Below are positions 16,341 to 25,347 of a stretch of 64,000 nucleotides of DNA, piece by piece. The number at the start of each line of letters is the position of its first letter. The first letter of the stretch is position 1. Under the pieces are notes generated by a model. The model worked only from the letters and a program-made list of their open reading frames with translations. It had not been told where the DNA came from and did no database searches. The stretch is from Azophilus sp965220835 (GTDB taxonomy: Bacteria; Pseudomonadota; Gammaproteobacteria; Pseudomonadales; Azotimanducaceae): NCBI GenBank assembly GCA_965220835.1, contig OZ244842.1, positions 2,170,001-2,234,000 on the forward strand, in the 5' to 3' direction. The position numbers were made by a program, and so were the translations under genes.

Positions 16341-17486
16341 CTAATACCCCTCCAACTCCCCGTAGCGGTTGCGGTGGAAGTTGACGTCGCCCAAGGTCTG
16401 TTCACTGACCGCGGCCCGCTTGATGAAGAAGCCAATGTCGAATTCGTCGGTCATGCCAATGCCGCCGTGCATCTGGATGCCTTCGCGGGACACTAGGTTG
16501 TAGGTCTCCCCCACCTTGGCCTTGGCGAGGCTGGCCAGCTTGGCCACTTCATCGGCATCCCGGCCTTCGTCCAAGGCGGTGAGCGCCTCCAGGACGCAGG
16601 ACTTCGACAGCTCCACTTCGCAGAACATGTTGGCCGCCCGGTGCTTGAGCGCTTGAAAGGAGCCAATGGGAACGCCGAACTGCTCACGCTCCTTCAGGTA
16701 GGCGACGGTGCGCTCGAAGCACTCCTGAATGCCGCCGAGCATTTCCGCGGCCATGCCGATGCGGCCGATGTCCAAGGTTGGGTCCAGCACCTCGGCGCCG
16801 CGGCCCAACTCGCCGACCAGCGCATCCTGGCCCACCTCAACCCCGTCGAACTCAATGTTCGCCACGTTGCGAGAATCGGCCATGCGCAGCCTGGTGACGG
16901 CCACGCCAGCCGCCTCGCGGCCCACCAAAAACAGGCTGATGCCATCGCGCTCCGCGGCGCCGCCGGACGTGCGCGTCACCACCAGCAGTTGCTCGGCCAC
17001 GTGGCCATCGAGCACAAAGGTCTTGCGCCCGTTGATGACGAAACCGCCGGAGGTGGCTTCCGCCGTGGTGGACACGGCGTGGGGACTATGGCGGTGGGAT
17101 TCCTCCAGCGCCAAGGCCATGAGCAGTTCGCCTGCGGCGATTCGCGGCAGCATTTCCGCCTTTTGCGCGTCGCTGCCGCCGACGTTGATGGCGGTGCCGC
17201 ACAGCCAAACGCTGGCGAACAGCGGGCTGGCCACCAGGTTGCGCCCGGTCTCCTCGGTGACCACCCCGAGGCCCTTGTAGCCGAAATCCAGGCCACCGTG
17301 GGCTTCCGGGAAGGGCACCGCCGCCCAGCCCAGTTCCGCCATGGCCTGCCAAGTGGCTTGGTCATAGCCCAGATCCGAATTCTCGTCGCGCAGCCTGCGC
17401 AACTGGGCGATTGGGGCGCTGTTGGCGCAAAAGTCCCGAGCGCTGTCCTTGAGCATCGTCTGCTCTTCATTGAGAATCATCGCCAT
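16341..17486 (-). CDS. Acyl-CoA dehydrogenase
   Basis: A cytoplasmic FAD enzyme of about 381 residues that oxidises acyl-CoA to 2-enoyl-CoA. The three acyl-CoA dehydrogenase domains are present: the N-terminal helical part (WAAVPFPEAHGGLDFGYKGL), the beta domain (LALEESHRHSPHAVST, then GFVINGRKTFVLDGHVAEQL), and the C-terminal helical part (REQFGVPIGSFQALKHRAAN, then QMHGGIGMTDEFDIGFFIKR). The sequence is of the short, divergent type found in sterol and terpenoid degradation clusters, so a bulky acyl substrate is possible but unproven. ATG 17486 follows GAGGAAAG. Confidence 0.9.
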   Translation of the reverse strand: MAMILNEEQTMLKDSARDFCANSAPIAQLRRLRDENSDLGYDQATWQAMAELGWAAVPFPEAHGGLDFGYKGLGVVTEETGRNLVASPLFASVWLCGTAINVGGSDAQKAEMLPRIAAGELLMALALEESHRHSPHAVSTTAEATSGGFVINGRKTFVLDGHVAEQLLVVTRTSGGAAERDGISLFLVGREAAGVAVTRLRMADSRNVANIEFDGVEVGQDALVGELGRGAEVLDPTLDIGRIGMAAEMLGGIQECFERTVAYLKEREQFGVPIGSFQALKHRAANMFCEVELSKSCVLEALTALDEGRDADEVAKLASLAKAKVGETYNLVSREGIQMHGGIGMTDEFDIGFFIKRAAVSEQTLGDVNFHRNRYGELEGY

Positions 17487-17882
17487 GGCTTTGGCTTTCC
17501 TCATGATCAAGGCGAAACGCGAAATAAACCAGACTCGCACTGCTTTGTCGAGCCAAAACAGCCTTGCCACCATGCCACCGCTGCCCGTTTCATCCGCCAA
17601 GGGCGAAGGCGATCTGCAATCCCACTTGGCGTTCCTAGCCGCCTGCCGACGGGTGCGGCGGAGTGCCAGGGAAGCGAGCGTCACCCGTAGCCGAAATCGA
17701 AGCCATTCTGACTGCCAAAGCAACCTTGGATGAGTCATGCATCGAGCGCTGGGCCGCGTTCTGGGAGGCGGCGAGCCATTGGAGCGCCTTGCGCGAAAGC
17801 TGAACGCTGCTGCCATCAGCCAGCCTTTTTCGATAACCTTTGTTGTTCATCTATCCTCAACTCATTCACGTCAAGGAGCGAC
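17487..17882. other. Divergent promoter region of two acyl-CoA genes
   Basis: A 396-base gap between the leftward acyl-CoA dehydrogenase and the rightward enoyl-CoA hydratase. A 71-codon leftward frame (17635-17850) has no recognisable domain and is not called. Both promoters must lie here, which would allow joint control, but no operator palindrome was identified. Confidence 0.4.
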
Positions 17883-18710
17883 ATGTACAAAGACATCACC
17901 TACGCAGTGGAGGATCCGGTGGCGGTCATCACGATGAACCGGCCGGATCGCTTGAACGCATTCACAAACAGGATGCTGGCGGAGATTCGGCACGCGCTGG
18001 CCGCTGCGGAGCAGGATGCGGCGGTGGTCGGCATCGTGCTGACCGGGGCTGGGCGCGGGTTTTGCGCCGGCATGGACATGGGCAGCCTCGACAACCTCTC
18101 CACCGGCAGCGCCGAACGGGAGGATTTGTCCGCCCTTGAGGCCTCGCCCGGGGATCCGGAACTGGGCGCCAACTTCAAGGTGACCTTCTCTTACCTGCTA
18201 TCCATCCGCAAGCCCTTGATCGCCGCCGTCAATGGCGCCTGCGCCGGGCTTGGCTTCGTCTTCGCCACGCTGGCGGACTTGCGCATCGTCGAGCGTCAAG
18301 CGAAGTTCGCCACGTCCTTTTCGCAACGCGGGCTGATTGCCGAACACGGCGTGAGCTGGGTGCTGCCGCGTCTGATCGGCGCCGGGCGGGCACTGGACCT
18401 CTTGTGGAGCGCCCGCAAGTTCAACGGCGAGGAAGCCGAGCGCTTGGGCCTGGCGGAACGCTTGGTGGACGCCGGGGAAAGCGTCGAGGCCGCCAAGGGC
18501 TACATTGCCGAACTGGCGGCGTCCGCTTCCCCCACCAGCCTCAAGGTGATGAAGGCGCAGGTGTACCGGCACCTCAACATGCCCTTGGGCGAGGCCATGG
18601 CCGAGACCAATGAGTGGATGGCGGAGAGCCTGAAGCGCGAGGATTTCAAGGAGGGCGTGCGCTCCTTCATCGAGCGCCGGCCGCCGGCCTTCAAACGCCT
18701 TTCGCTGTAA
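17883..18710 (+). CDS. Enoyl-CoA hydratase/isomerase family protein
   Basis: A 275-residue crotonase-family enzyme starting at ATG 17883 behind CAAGGAGCG. Motifs are GRGFCAGMDMGSLDNL (first oxyanion loop) and NGACAGLGFVFATLADLRIV (second). FSQRGLIAEHGVSWVLPRLI has Glu at the catalytic position that the other hydratase in this window lacks. It ends with RSFIERRPPAFKRLSL. Divergent from the acyl-CoA dehydrogenase and 28 bases upstream of a DUF169 gene, it probably acts in beta-oxidation of the same class of acyl-CoA. Confidence 0.9.
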   Translation: MYKDITYAVEDPVAVITMNRPDRLNAFTNRMLAEIRHALAAAEQDAAVVGIVLTGAGRGFCAGMDMGSLDNLSTGSAEREDLSALEASPGDPELGANFKVTFSYLLSIRKPLIAAVNGACAGLGFVFATLADLRIVERQAKFATSFSQRGLIAEHGVSWVLPRLIGAGRALDLLWSARKFNGEEAERLGLAERLVDAGESVEAAKGYIAELAASASPTSLKVMKAQVYRHLNMPLGEAMAETNEWMAESLKREDFKEGVRSFIERRPPAFKRLSL

Positions 18711-18738
18711 AACGCCTGTCGTTGTAAGGAGAGCGCCC

Positions 18739-19524
18739 ATGTCTGAAGTGATCGCCACCGATCTCGAAACCTACGACTGGCCGGAATTGGTTAACGGCCT
18801 AAATCGCTACCTGCGGCTGCGCGCCACGCCCGTGGGCATGAAGCTGTTCGCCACCGAGGAGGAGATGATGGCCATCCCCCGCCTGCGGCGGCCCAAGGCG
18901 ATTCACGCCACCGACCAGATCGTCGGCCAGGCTTGCCGCAACGGCTGGACCGTGGGCATCACCGCGGACGATCTGGTCGGCGCCCAGTGCAGCACGGTGA
19001 TCGGCCTGCATCCACGCAGCCCGGAGTGGCTTTCCGGAGACCGCATGGCCGGCGTCTGGTACGCCGACCAAGACAACGCCAAGGCCCATCAGGAAGCCAT
19101 GGACGTGGTGCCCTACGGCACCTACCAAGCCATGGCGGTGAGCCCGTTGGCCAGCGGCCGGCTGAATCCGCCGGACATTTGCCTGATCTACGCCACGCCC
19201 GCGCAGATGATCCTGTTCATCAACGGGCTGCAGTGGACTGGCTACAAGAAGCTGGAGTGGGGCTGCGTGGGCGAATCCGCCTGCGCGGATTCCTGGGGCC
19301 GGGCCTTGGCCACCGGCGAGCCGAGCCTTTCAATACCCTGCTTCGCCGAACGACGTTACGGCGGGGTGATGGAGGACGAGCTGCTGATGGCGCTGCCGCC
19401 GCGCTTCCTGCCCAAGATCATCGCCGGCTTGGAAGCGCTGTCCCGCAACGGCCTGCGCTACCCCATCGCTCCCTACGGGGTGAACAACGACGTTCGCGCC
19501 GGCATGGGCGTGAGCTATGGCTAG
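18739..19524 (+). CDS. DUF169-domain protein
   Basis: A 261-residue cytoplasmic protein starting behind AAGGAGAGCGCCC. The layout matches DUF169: N-terminal LRLRATPVGMKLFATEEEMM, a Cys in QIVGQACRNGWTVGITADDL, then QCSTVIGLHP, LIYATPAQMILFINGLQW, and GCVGESACADSWGRALATGE with clustered Cys. DUF169 proteins are found in archaea and bacteria and are uncharacterised. The conserved Cys suggest metal or Fe-S binding. Its 28-base distance from the hydratase gene indicates one transcript and a link to acyl-CoA metabolism. Confidence 0.82.
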   Translation: MSEVIATDLETYDWPELVNGLNRYLRLRATPVGMKLFATEEEMMAIPRLRRPKAIHATDQIVGQACRNGWTVGITADDLVGAQCSTVIGLHPRSPEWLSGDRMAGVWYADQDNAKAHQEAMDVVPYGTYQAMAVSPLASGRLNPPDICLIYATPAQMILFINGLQWTGYKKLEWGCVGESACADSWGRALATGEPSLSIPCFAERRYGGVMEDELLMALPPRFLPKIIAGLEALSRNGLRYPIAPYGVNNDVRAGMGVSYG

Positions 19525-19552
19525 CCGCCCGATGAGCTAGTGTGCTGTCCCA

Positions 19553-20161
19553 TCACAGGGGGTCGTCCATGTGCCCGGAGTGGCCGTCCACGTCGTAGGA
19601 CATGATGATCAGGTCATGGGCGTCGCCGTGGCGGTCCTCCACATGGTCCGCCAGCAGCGCTTCCGGCACGAAGCCGAGCCGCTTGAACGCGGCCTGGGCA
19701 CCCGCTTGGTCAGGCGTCATGTGCGCCACCAGCTTCTTCAAGCCCATGGCCCGTGCGATGTCGAAAATCTGCGAGGTGAGGCTGCGGCCCAAGCCTTGGG
19801 AGCGCAAGCTGGGCGCGACATTGACCCGCAGCTCGCCAACCCGGCGCGTCCAACGGGCGGGATTGCGCTCCACGGTGGCGTAGCCGACAAACTCACCACC
19901 CGCATAGGCGCACAGCGAAAAGGTGGCGCCACTGCTGATGTTGGCCAGCCAAGAGTCCACGTTGTCTGGCTCGGTGATGTCCAGCCGCAGGAAGAGCAGG
20001 TCCTGCTCCGGCAGGGACTCGGCGAATGCCAGCACCTGCGTTCGGTCTTCGGTGCCAAAGACGCGGATCTCCACTTCATGATCGGACAGGCTGATGGTTT
20101 TCGGGTAGCCGTCCGCCACTTCTGCAAGCCCATCAGCAGACTGGGTTGCGGGTTTGTTCAT
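19553..20161 (-). CDS. GNAT-family N-acetyltransferase
   Basis: 202 residues. After a 30-residue lead, the GNAT fold shows FSLCAYAGGEFVGYATVERN (beta strand 4), then VGELRVNVAPSLRSQGLGRS, with the acetyl-CoA-binding R-x-x-G-x-G loop, and FKRLGFVPEALL near the end. The substrate is unknown. It overlaps the WS/DGAT stop by four bases (ATGA), so it is the second gene of a translationally coupled pair. Confidence 0.85.
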   Translation of the reverse strand: MNKPATQSADGLAEVADGYPKTISLSDHEVEIRVFGTEDRTQVLAFAESLPEQDLLFLRLDITEPDNVDSWLANISSGATFSLCAYAGGEFVGYATVERNPARWTRRVGELRVNVAPSLRSQGLGRSLTSQIFDIARAMGLKKLVAHMTPDQAGAQAAFKRLGFVPEALLADHVEDRHGDAHDLIIMSYDVDGHSGHMDDPL

Positions 20162-21816
20162 TGCGTATGTTCCGTTGGTGTTGTTCGTGGTTGTTGTGCG
20201 GTCGCCCTTTGTTCTGGTGCTTCTGGTTCCGGTGCTTCTGGTTCCGGTGCCTCTGGTTCCGATCCACTTGGTTCCAGTGCATTTGATTCCGATGCCGCTT
20301 GCTCCGAAGCCTGTGCCTTCGCAGCCTCCGTTTCGACCGCCCTCGCTTCCGGGGCCGCCGTTTCAGCCGCCGCCGTTTGCGGCGCCTGCTCACTACGTGC
20401 TGCCGCAAGCAGTTCCTTGAAAGCACCGTCCACGCAGTCCGCCATGCGCTCCACGTCCGGCATCAGCCGCGGGTCGCACACCAAGGTGAAGTAAAGCCGC
20501 TTGTTGTAGCTGGTCACCGCGAGCCCGTAGCCCAACACGCCGCCCAGCATCAACATCGCCAGCGCATCGAGCACTTCATGACCGGCAATGTACTGGGGCA
20601 CCTGGACGCCGGGCACGTTGGTGCAGGTGAAGTTGAAGCCCGCCATGGGCAATGACGTGCCCCAAGGGGGCACCGGCGACGGCATGCGGGCGGCAAGCGC
20701 CGTGGGGTCGAAGGGGCCGCCCACCAATTGGGTGGGCGCCATGGCCAGCGGGGGTGGCGACGGCATCGATTCCATCAGCTCCTGCAGGGCTTGGGCTTCC
20801 CGGTTCTGCTTGATCTGCTCCATTTCCTGGCGAACTTTGCGCAAGCGCTCCACCACGCCCATCGGCGCTGCCGGGAACATGGGGAAAATGCCTGAAACCC
20901 GGTTGCCCAAGGCGCCCTTCTCGTCCTCCTGCCGGACGTTGACCGGGCACATGATGCGCAGGTTCGTGCCCGACGCCACCTCGCGGCCGTCCGCCAGATA
21001 GCGGGCCGCACCTTCCGCGGCCGCCGCCAGCACAACGTCGTTGATGGTGCCGCCGAAGCGGCGCCGAATTTCCCGAAACTCACCAAACTCGTGGCGCCGC
21101 CAAGCCAGTTCGCGCTTCGGGCCCACCAATCCGGCATTCCAAGGCGCGGTCAGCACCGGCTCAGCCACAAACCGGGTAACGGATTCACCCGCCCGGCGCA
21201 GCATCTCCATGCGCCCGCCGTCAAGCTGCATGGCTGCAAAGGGGTTGCGATCCAGCATCGACTCAACCTGCTCCCGCAGGGCTTCGGTGGCCAGCTCAGC
21301 AGGGCTGGGCAAGGGCGCGGGGGACCACTGCGCCGGCTCCTTTGGAGGTTCCGGCGCATTGGCCTGAAGGTCAAATAACGCGAGGGAAATGTCCACGCCC
21401 GAAGCGCCGTCCGCCATGGCGTGATGCCCCAACTGCAGGAGCACGGTGCGATCCTTGACACCTTCGATCACGTAGGTCAGCCACAAAGGCCGGTCCCGGG
21501 GCAGCAGGGGCTCTGCCAGCGTGGCTGCGGCGGCCAGCGCCTCATCGACGGTGGCGCCCGCTTCCAGCGAGTGCCCCTTGACGTGATGGGCAATGTCGAA
21601 ATCGGGATCGTCCACCCACTTCGGGTGGGCCAGATTGAAGGGCGCGAAAACCAGCCGCTGGCGCAGCCGCGGCACCAAGTGCAGGCGGCGGGCGATATGC
21701 GCCCGCACCGCTGGCGCGGACAGTTCGCCCTCCAGCACCACGATGTTGGCACCGTGCATAGGGCCGCTGGCGGTCTCTCCGTACAGAAAGGCCGCGTCGT
21801 GATCTGAAAGCCTCAT
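20158..21816 (-). CDS. WS/DGAT wax-ester synthase/acyl-CoA:diacylglycerol acyltransferase
   Basis: About 552 residues. It joins acyl-CoA to fatty alcohols or diacylglycerol, giving storage wax esters or triacylglycerol. The catalytic HHxxxDG is LGHHAMADGASG (His131, His132, Asp136, Gly137). Downstream are GTINDVVLAAAAEGAARYL (the conserved ND motif) and CTNVPGVQVPQYIAGHEVL, a second family block. The start is ATG 21816 behind AAGGATTG. The C-terminal 80 residues are a low-complexity Ala/Glu/Pro tail made partly of 15-nt repeats and are not part of the fold. Confidence 0.9.
   Translation of the reverse strand: MRLSDHDAAFLYGETASGPMHGANIVVLEGELSAPAVRAHIARRLHLVPRLRQRLVFAPFNLAHPKWVDDPDFDIAHHVKGHSLEAGATVDEALAAAATLAEPLLPRDRPLWLTYVIEGVKDRTVLLQLGHHAMADGASGVDISLALFDLQANAPEPPKEPAQWSPAPLPSPAELATEALREQVESMLDRNPFAAMQLDGGRMEMLRRAGESVTRFVAEPVLTAPWNAGLVGPKRELAWRRHEFGEFREIRRRFGGTINDVVLAAAAEGAARYLADGREVASGTNLRIMCPVNVRQEDEKGALGNRVSGIFPMFPAAPMGVVERLRKVRQEMEQIKQNREAQALQELMESMPSPPPLAMAPTQLVGGPFDPTALAARMPSPVPPWGTSLPMAGFNFTCTNVPGVQVPQYIAGHEVLDALAMLMLGGVLGYGLAVTSYNKRLYFTLVCDPRLMPDVERMADCVDGAFKELLAAARSEQAPQTAAAETAAPEARAVETEAAKAQASEQAASESNALEPSGSEPEAPEPEAPEPEAPEQRATAQQPRTTPTEHTQ
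20221..20295 (-). repeat. 15-nt tandem repeats in the WS/DGAT C-terminal tail
   Basis: Five units of TTCTGGTTCCGGTGC (plus-strand reading) and close variants lie at 20221-20295. On the coding strand they give five-residue units such as PEPEA. The first two copies are identical, so the array has expanded recently. Confidence 0.8.
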
Positions 21817-22075
21817 GGCGTCAATCCTTAGGGGCGCAAACGGCACCCGCGGGCGCGCACTATGCCCATCGCCGTCCAGTTTCGCAACATTCCGCCCCGA
21901 TTAAAGGCTAGTATGGCCATTGCCGAAGACGATTCCGCAAGCGTTGGCTTGGTCTGCCTTGATACAAGGCTGAGTGAGGCGGCAGCGCGGGACGGGTTCA
22001 GGGCTCTCGGAGGCTGCTGATCGCCGCCGGGCAGGTGATGGCCCCGCAGCGGCCCGAGGCACAGTGATCGACCAC

Positions 22076-23662
22076 ATGAACAATCCGCAACTGACAACCG
22101 GCTCAACCGCCAAGCATCTGGTGCGGATGACCTTGCCGATGTTCGTGGGCATCTCATCGATGATCGTCGCGTCGATGATCGACATCATCTACATCGGCTG
22201 GCTCGGCAGCCTGGAACTGGCAGCGATCAGCTTCACCTTCCCACTGGTCATGGGGTTGGTGACGCTGTCGATGGGCGTCGGCGTCGGCGCCGCCTCGATC
22301 ATCGCCCGCTTGGCCGGCCAAGGCGATCATCGCCAAGTGCGGCCATCAGCCCTAGCATCCCAGCAACTTGCTGCCGCGGACGCCGATGTGCTCGCCCTGC
22401 CCGGCCGCGTTCCCGCCGAACGTCTTGTCGAACCGCCCAGCTCGCCGGCCGCGCCCGGCGCCCCGCACGACCACGCAAGCCGGCGCCTCGACGCCCTGGC
22501 GGCGAAAGCGGGCGGGATTTCCGGGCTGGCCACGCACGCCTTGCTGCTGGCCACGCTGCTGGTGGCGGCGCTCTCTGCCTTGATGTACGCCTTTCAAGCG
22601 CCAATCTTTCGCTTGCTGGGTGCCGACGAGGCGGTTTTGCCGCTGATCATCGAATACATGAGCATCTGGATCATCGGGCAGCCCCTGTTCACCCTGCCCA
22701 TGGTGGCCACCATGATCTTGCGGGCCGTGGGCCACGCCCGCGCGCCGGCTTGGGTGATGGGTGGCAGTGCCATTTTGCAGGTTGGCTTGGCACCGGCGTT
22801 GATTTTTGGCTTGCCCGGCCACTGGGAAGGGCTGGGCCTGGCGGGCGCCGCCTGGGCCTTCGTCAGTTCGAGGGGGATGACCTTCCTGGTGGCCCTAAAG
22901 CTGCTGCTGAGGATGCGCCTGCTCAACTTCCGAACAATGAGCGTGGGCGCCATCCGGGCTTCCTGGCGGGAAGTGCTGGCCATCGGCATCCCCAGCGCGA
23001 TGAACAACCTCATCAGTCCGGCTTCCCTGGCCATCACCGTCGCCCTCCTGGCCGGTCATAGCCATGCGGTGGTGGCCGGCTTTGGCGTGGCGTCGCGCAT
23101 GGAGTCCTTGGCGACCATGGTGCTGATGGCGCTGTCCGCAAGCACCGGCCCCTTCGTTGGCCAAAACTGGGGGGCTGGCCGCTACGGACGCATCCATGAG
23201 GCGCATCGGCTCGCCTATCGCTTCGCCTTGGGCTACGGCGTGGCCGTTTGCGTCGTTCTGGCCCTGTGGGGCCAACCCCTGACCGCCCTCATCATTGACG
23301 ATGAGGCCGTGGTGGACGCCACCTACGCTTACTTGCTCATCGTGCCTGTCACCTACGGCTTGCTCGGTGTCAGCATGATTGCCGGGGCCACCTTCACGGC
23401 CCTCGGCAAGCCCATCCCCACCCTGCTGCTTTCCCTCGGCAGGATGGTGGTGCTCTACTTGCCGCTGGCGTTGGCCGGGGACCACCTGTTCGGCTTTGTC
23501 GGCATCTACGGCGCCGGGGCCTTGGCCAACCTATTAATTGCGATTGTGGCCGCCGCCTGGCTGCAGCGTCACTTGGACCGGCACACGCCCGCCGTGCGGG
23601 CTAGCCCCATAAGCCAAACGCAAGGATCAGCAGCACGGCTGGTGGCGCCACAAAGCGAGTGA
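22076..23662 (+). CDS. MATE-family efflux transporter with a loop insertion
   Basis: An inner-membrane multidrug/sodium or proton antiporter of about 528 residues and 12 helices. The first repeat begins KHLVRMTLPMFVGISSMIVA and DIIYIGWLGSLELAAISFTF. The second begins EVLAIGIPSAMNNLISPASL, with ALSASTGPFVGQNWGAGRYG. Between GVGVGAASIIARLAGQGDHR and the next helix, which begins ATHALLLATLLVAALSAL, sit about 62 extra Ala/Pro-rich residues (about 89-150). MATE proteins normally have a short loop there. ATG 22076 is used. The frame is open upstream but not membrane-like. The 3' end overlaps the convergent NSS gene by 62 bases. Confidence 0.88.
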   Translation: MNNPQLTTGSTAKHLVRMTLPMFVGISSMIVASMIDIIYIGWLGSLELAAISFTFPLVMGLVTLSMGVGVGAASIIARLAGQGDHRQVRPSALASQQLAAADADVLALPGRVPAERLVEPPSSPAAPGAPHDHASRRLDALAAKAGGISGLATHALLLATLLVAALSALMYAFQAPIFRLLGADEAVLPLIIEYMSIWIIGQPLFTLPMVATMILRAVGHARAPAWVMGGSAILQVGLAPALIFGLPGHWEGLGLAGAAWAFVSSRGMTFLVALKLLLRMRLLNFRTMSVGAIRASWREVLAIGIPSAMNNLISPASLAITVALLAGHSHAVVAGFGVASRMESLATMVLMALSASTGPFVGQNWGAGRYGRIHEAHRLAYRFALGYGVAVCVVLALWGQPLTALIIDDEAVVDATYAYLLIVPVTYGLLGVSMIAGATFTALGKPIPTLLLSLGRMVVLYLPLALAGDHLFGFVGIYGAGALANLLIAIVAAAWLQRHLDRHTPAVRASPISQTQGSAARLVAPQSE

Positions 23663-24953
23663 GCGTCAGCCAAGCGCGAAACTGCCAAGGCTTGGCCAAG
23701 GCCAACTCCGCCCGAGCGGAATCGGGCCGGATAAACCAAGCGGCAAAGAGGGCAATCAGCAAACCGCCCAACGGCAGCATGACTTGGTTGGGCAGGTAGT
23801 CCATGGCGGCGGCGAGGTTGGCGCCAAACAGCTCAATCTCCGCCCAATGGCTGTGCGACAGCATTGAGACGACGCTCAGCACACCCACGGCCAAGGTGAC
23901 CAGCAAGGCGCCACGCCGGCGGGAAATGCCAAAGCGCTGCTCAACCCAAGCCGTGAGCGGTTCCTGCAAGCCCACCATGGAGGTGACCGCCGCCACCGAC
24001 AGCAGCAGGAAGAACAGCACCGCCACCCACTGCCCCCCGGCCATTTGCGCGAAGGCCACGGGCAGGGTCTCAAAAATCAGGCCAGCGCCGGCTGCGGGAT
24101 CCATGCCAAAACGGAACACCGCCGGAAAGATGACCAAGCCGGCAACCAGCGCCACCAAGGTGTCGACGCTGACAATCGCCACAGCGCTTTTGCCGATGGA
24201 GACGGTGCTCGGCAGGTAGGCGGCAAAGCCCATCATGCCCGCCATGGCGACGCCGATGGAGAAGAACGCCTGCCCCACCGCAGCAAGAATCATTGGCCCG
24301 CTGACCTTTGAGAAGTCGGGCGCAAAGAGATAACCGAGAGCCTCGCCGAATCCACCGGCCAAAAGGTTGTGCGCGGCCAGCAAGAGCAACAAGCCAAACA
24401 GGAAGGGCATGAGACTGTTCACTGCCCGCTCAATGCCTTTGCGCACGCCGCCGTAGATGATCAAGGTGGTTGCGCCCAAGGCGATCAGCGTCCACAGCAG
24501 CAAGCTGGAAAAGCGGCCCAAGAGGCCGCTGAACTGTGCCTTCGCCTCAACCGGCCCGATGCCGCTGAAGCCAGTGGCCAGCGCCTGCCAGAGGTAGTGC
24601 AGCACCCAGCCCGCCACCACGCAGTACACCACTTGGATCAGAAAGGCGGCGGCCAGGTTCAGCCCACCGACCCAACCCCAGCGCCGGCTGCGGCCTTCGG
24701 AGGCGGCCACCGCGGCCATGGCGCCGGCCGGGTTCAGCCGGCCCCGACGGCCGATCAACAGCTCCGCCATCAAGATGGGAAGGGCGATGGTTGCCACGCA
24801 GATCAAGTACACGGCGACGAAGGCGCCGCCGCCGTTCTCCCCCGTGACGTAAGGGAACCGCCAGATGTTGCCAAGGCCGACGGCGAAGCCGACCGAGGCC
24901 ATGAAAAAGCCAAAACGCGTGGACCACTGAACCGACGCGCCGCTGCTTGCCAC
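23601..24953 (-). CDS. NSS-family sodium-dependent transporter
   Basis: An inner-membrane neurotransmitter:sodium-symporter homologue (LeuT fold) of about 450 residues, with 11 or 12 helices. The hallmark first helix is GFAVGLGNIWRFPYVTGENG, with the unwound Na+/substrate-binding segment. TM6 (AAVGQAFFSIGVAMAGMMGF) and TM8 also match. Bacterial members import amino acids. GTG 24953 is chosen because the upstream DUF6489 gene ends at 24964. The open frame to 25034 would overlap that gene. The last 62 bases overlap the convergent MATE gene. Confidence 0.87.
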   Translation of the reverse strand: MASSGASVQWSTRFGFFMASVGFAVGLGNIWRFPYVTGENGGGAFVAVYLICVATIALPILMAELLIGRRGRLNPAGAMAAVAASEGRSRRWGWVGGLNLAAAFLIQVVYCVVAGWVLHYLWQALATGFSGIGPVEAKAQFSGLLGRFSSLLLWTLIALGATTLIIYGGVRKGIERAVNSLMPFLFGLLLLLAAHNLLAGGFGEALGYLFAPDFSKVSGPMILAAVGQAFFSIGVAMAGMMGFAAYLPSTVSIGKSAVAIVSVDTLVALVAGLVIFPAVFRFGMDPAAGAGLIFETLPVAFAQMAGGQWVAVLFFLLLSVAAVTSMVGLQEPLTAWVEQRFGISRRRGALLVTLAVGVLSVVSMLSHSHWAEIELFGANLAAAMDYLPNQVMLPLGGLLIALFAAWFIRPDSARAELALAKPWQFRAWLTLTRFVAPPAVLLILAFGLWG

Positions 24954-24963
24954 GAATCGTTGC

Positions 24964-25218
24964 CTAGTTGCCGGTGGTGGTGGCCTTGGACTTCCCGGTG
25001 CCGGTGAAGCTTCTGAGGAACGCCTGATACGCATCGAAGGACTGCCGGCCGCCTTGGATCATGGCGTTCAGCCACTGCTGCGTGGCTTCAGCGTCATTTT
25101 GCTGCTGGTTCGCCCAATTCGTCACCCGCTCAAGAAACAGCTGCTGGACGGCCTTGGTGTCCGGCAAGCCAAACAGCTCCCGAACCTCCTCCGGCTCAAT
25201 GTCGATTTCAATTTTCAT
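24964..25218 (-). CDS. DUF6489-family small protein
   Basis: 84 residues beginning MKIEIDIEPEEVRELFGLPD behind AGGAGGCACCC. It is a small acidic helical protein (VQQLFLERVTNWANQQQ, then WLNAMIQGGRQSFDAYQAFL) matching a conserved proteobacterial family of unknown function, DUF6489 as I recall it. The middle recalls phasin-like helices, but that is a loose impression. It lies ten bases upstream of the NSS transporter gene and is probably in the same transcript. Confidence 0.75.
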   Translation of the reverse strand: MKIEIDIEPEEVRELFGLPDTKAVQQLFLERVTNWANQQQNDAEATQQWLNAMIQGGRQSFDAYQAFLRSFTGTGKSKATTTGN

Positions 25219-25347
25219 GGGTGCCTCCTAGCGCGATCGGGATGCGAGTATGGGCAAAAGGACAAGGGCTCTCAAGGCGAACTTTGGCTGGGATGGACTC
25301 CGATATGTTTCTGACACCGCTAAGCGACGCGCTAAGATGGAACGGTG

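Noticed and set aside
17635..17850. 71-codon leftward frame between the acyl-CoA dehydrogenase and hydratase genes
   Set aside because: Composition looks random, with no domain, signal or convincing ribosome-binding site. It would also occupy the divergent promoter region.
20158..20430. Possible CRISPR-like or minisatellite array at the WS/DGAT 3' end
   Set aside because: The repeats are contiguous 15-nt coding units with no spacers. They are an in-frame tandem expansion, not CRISPR.
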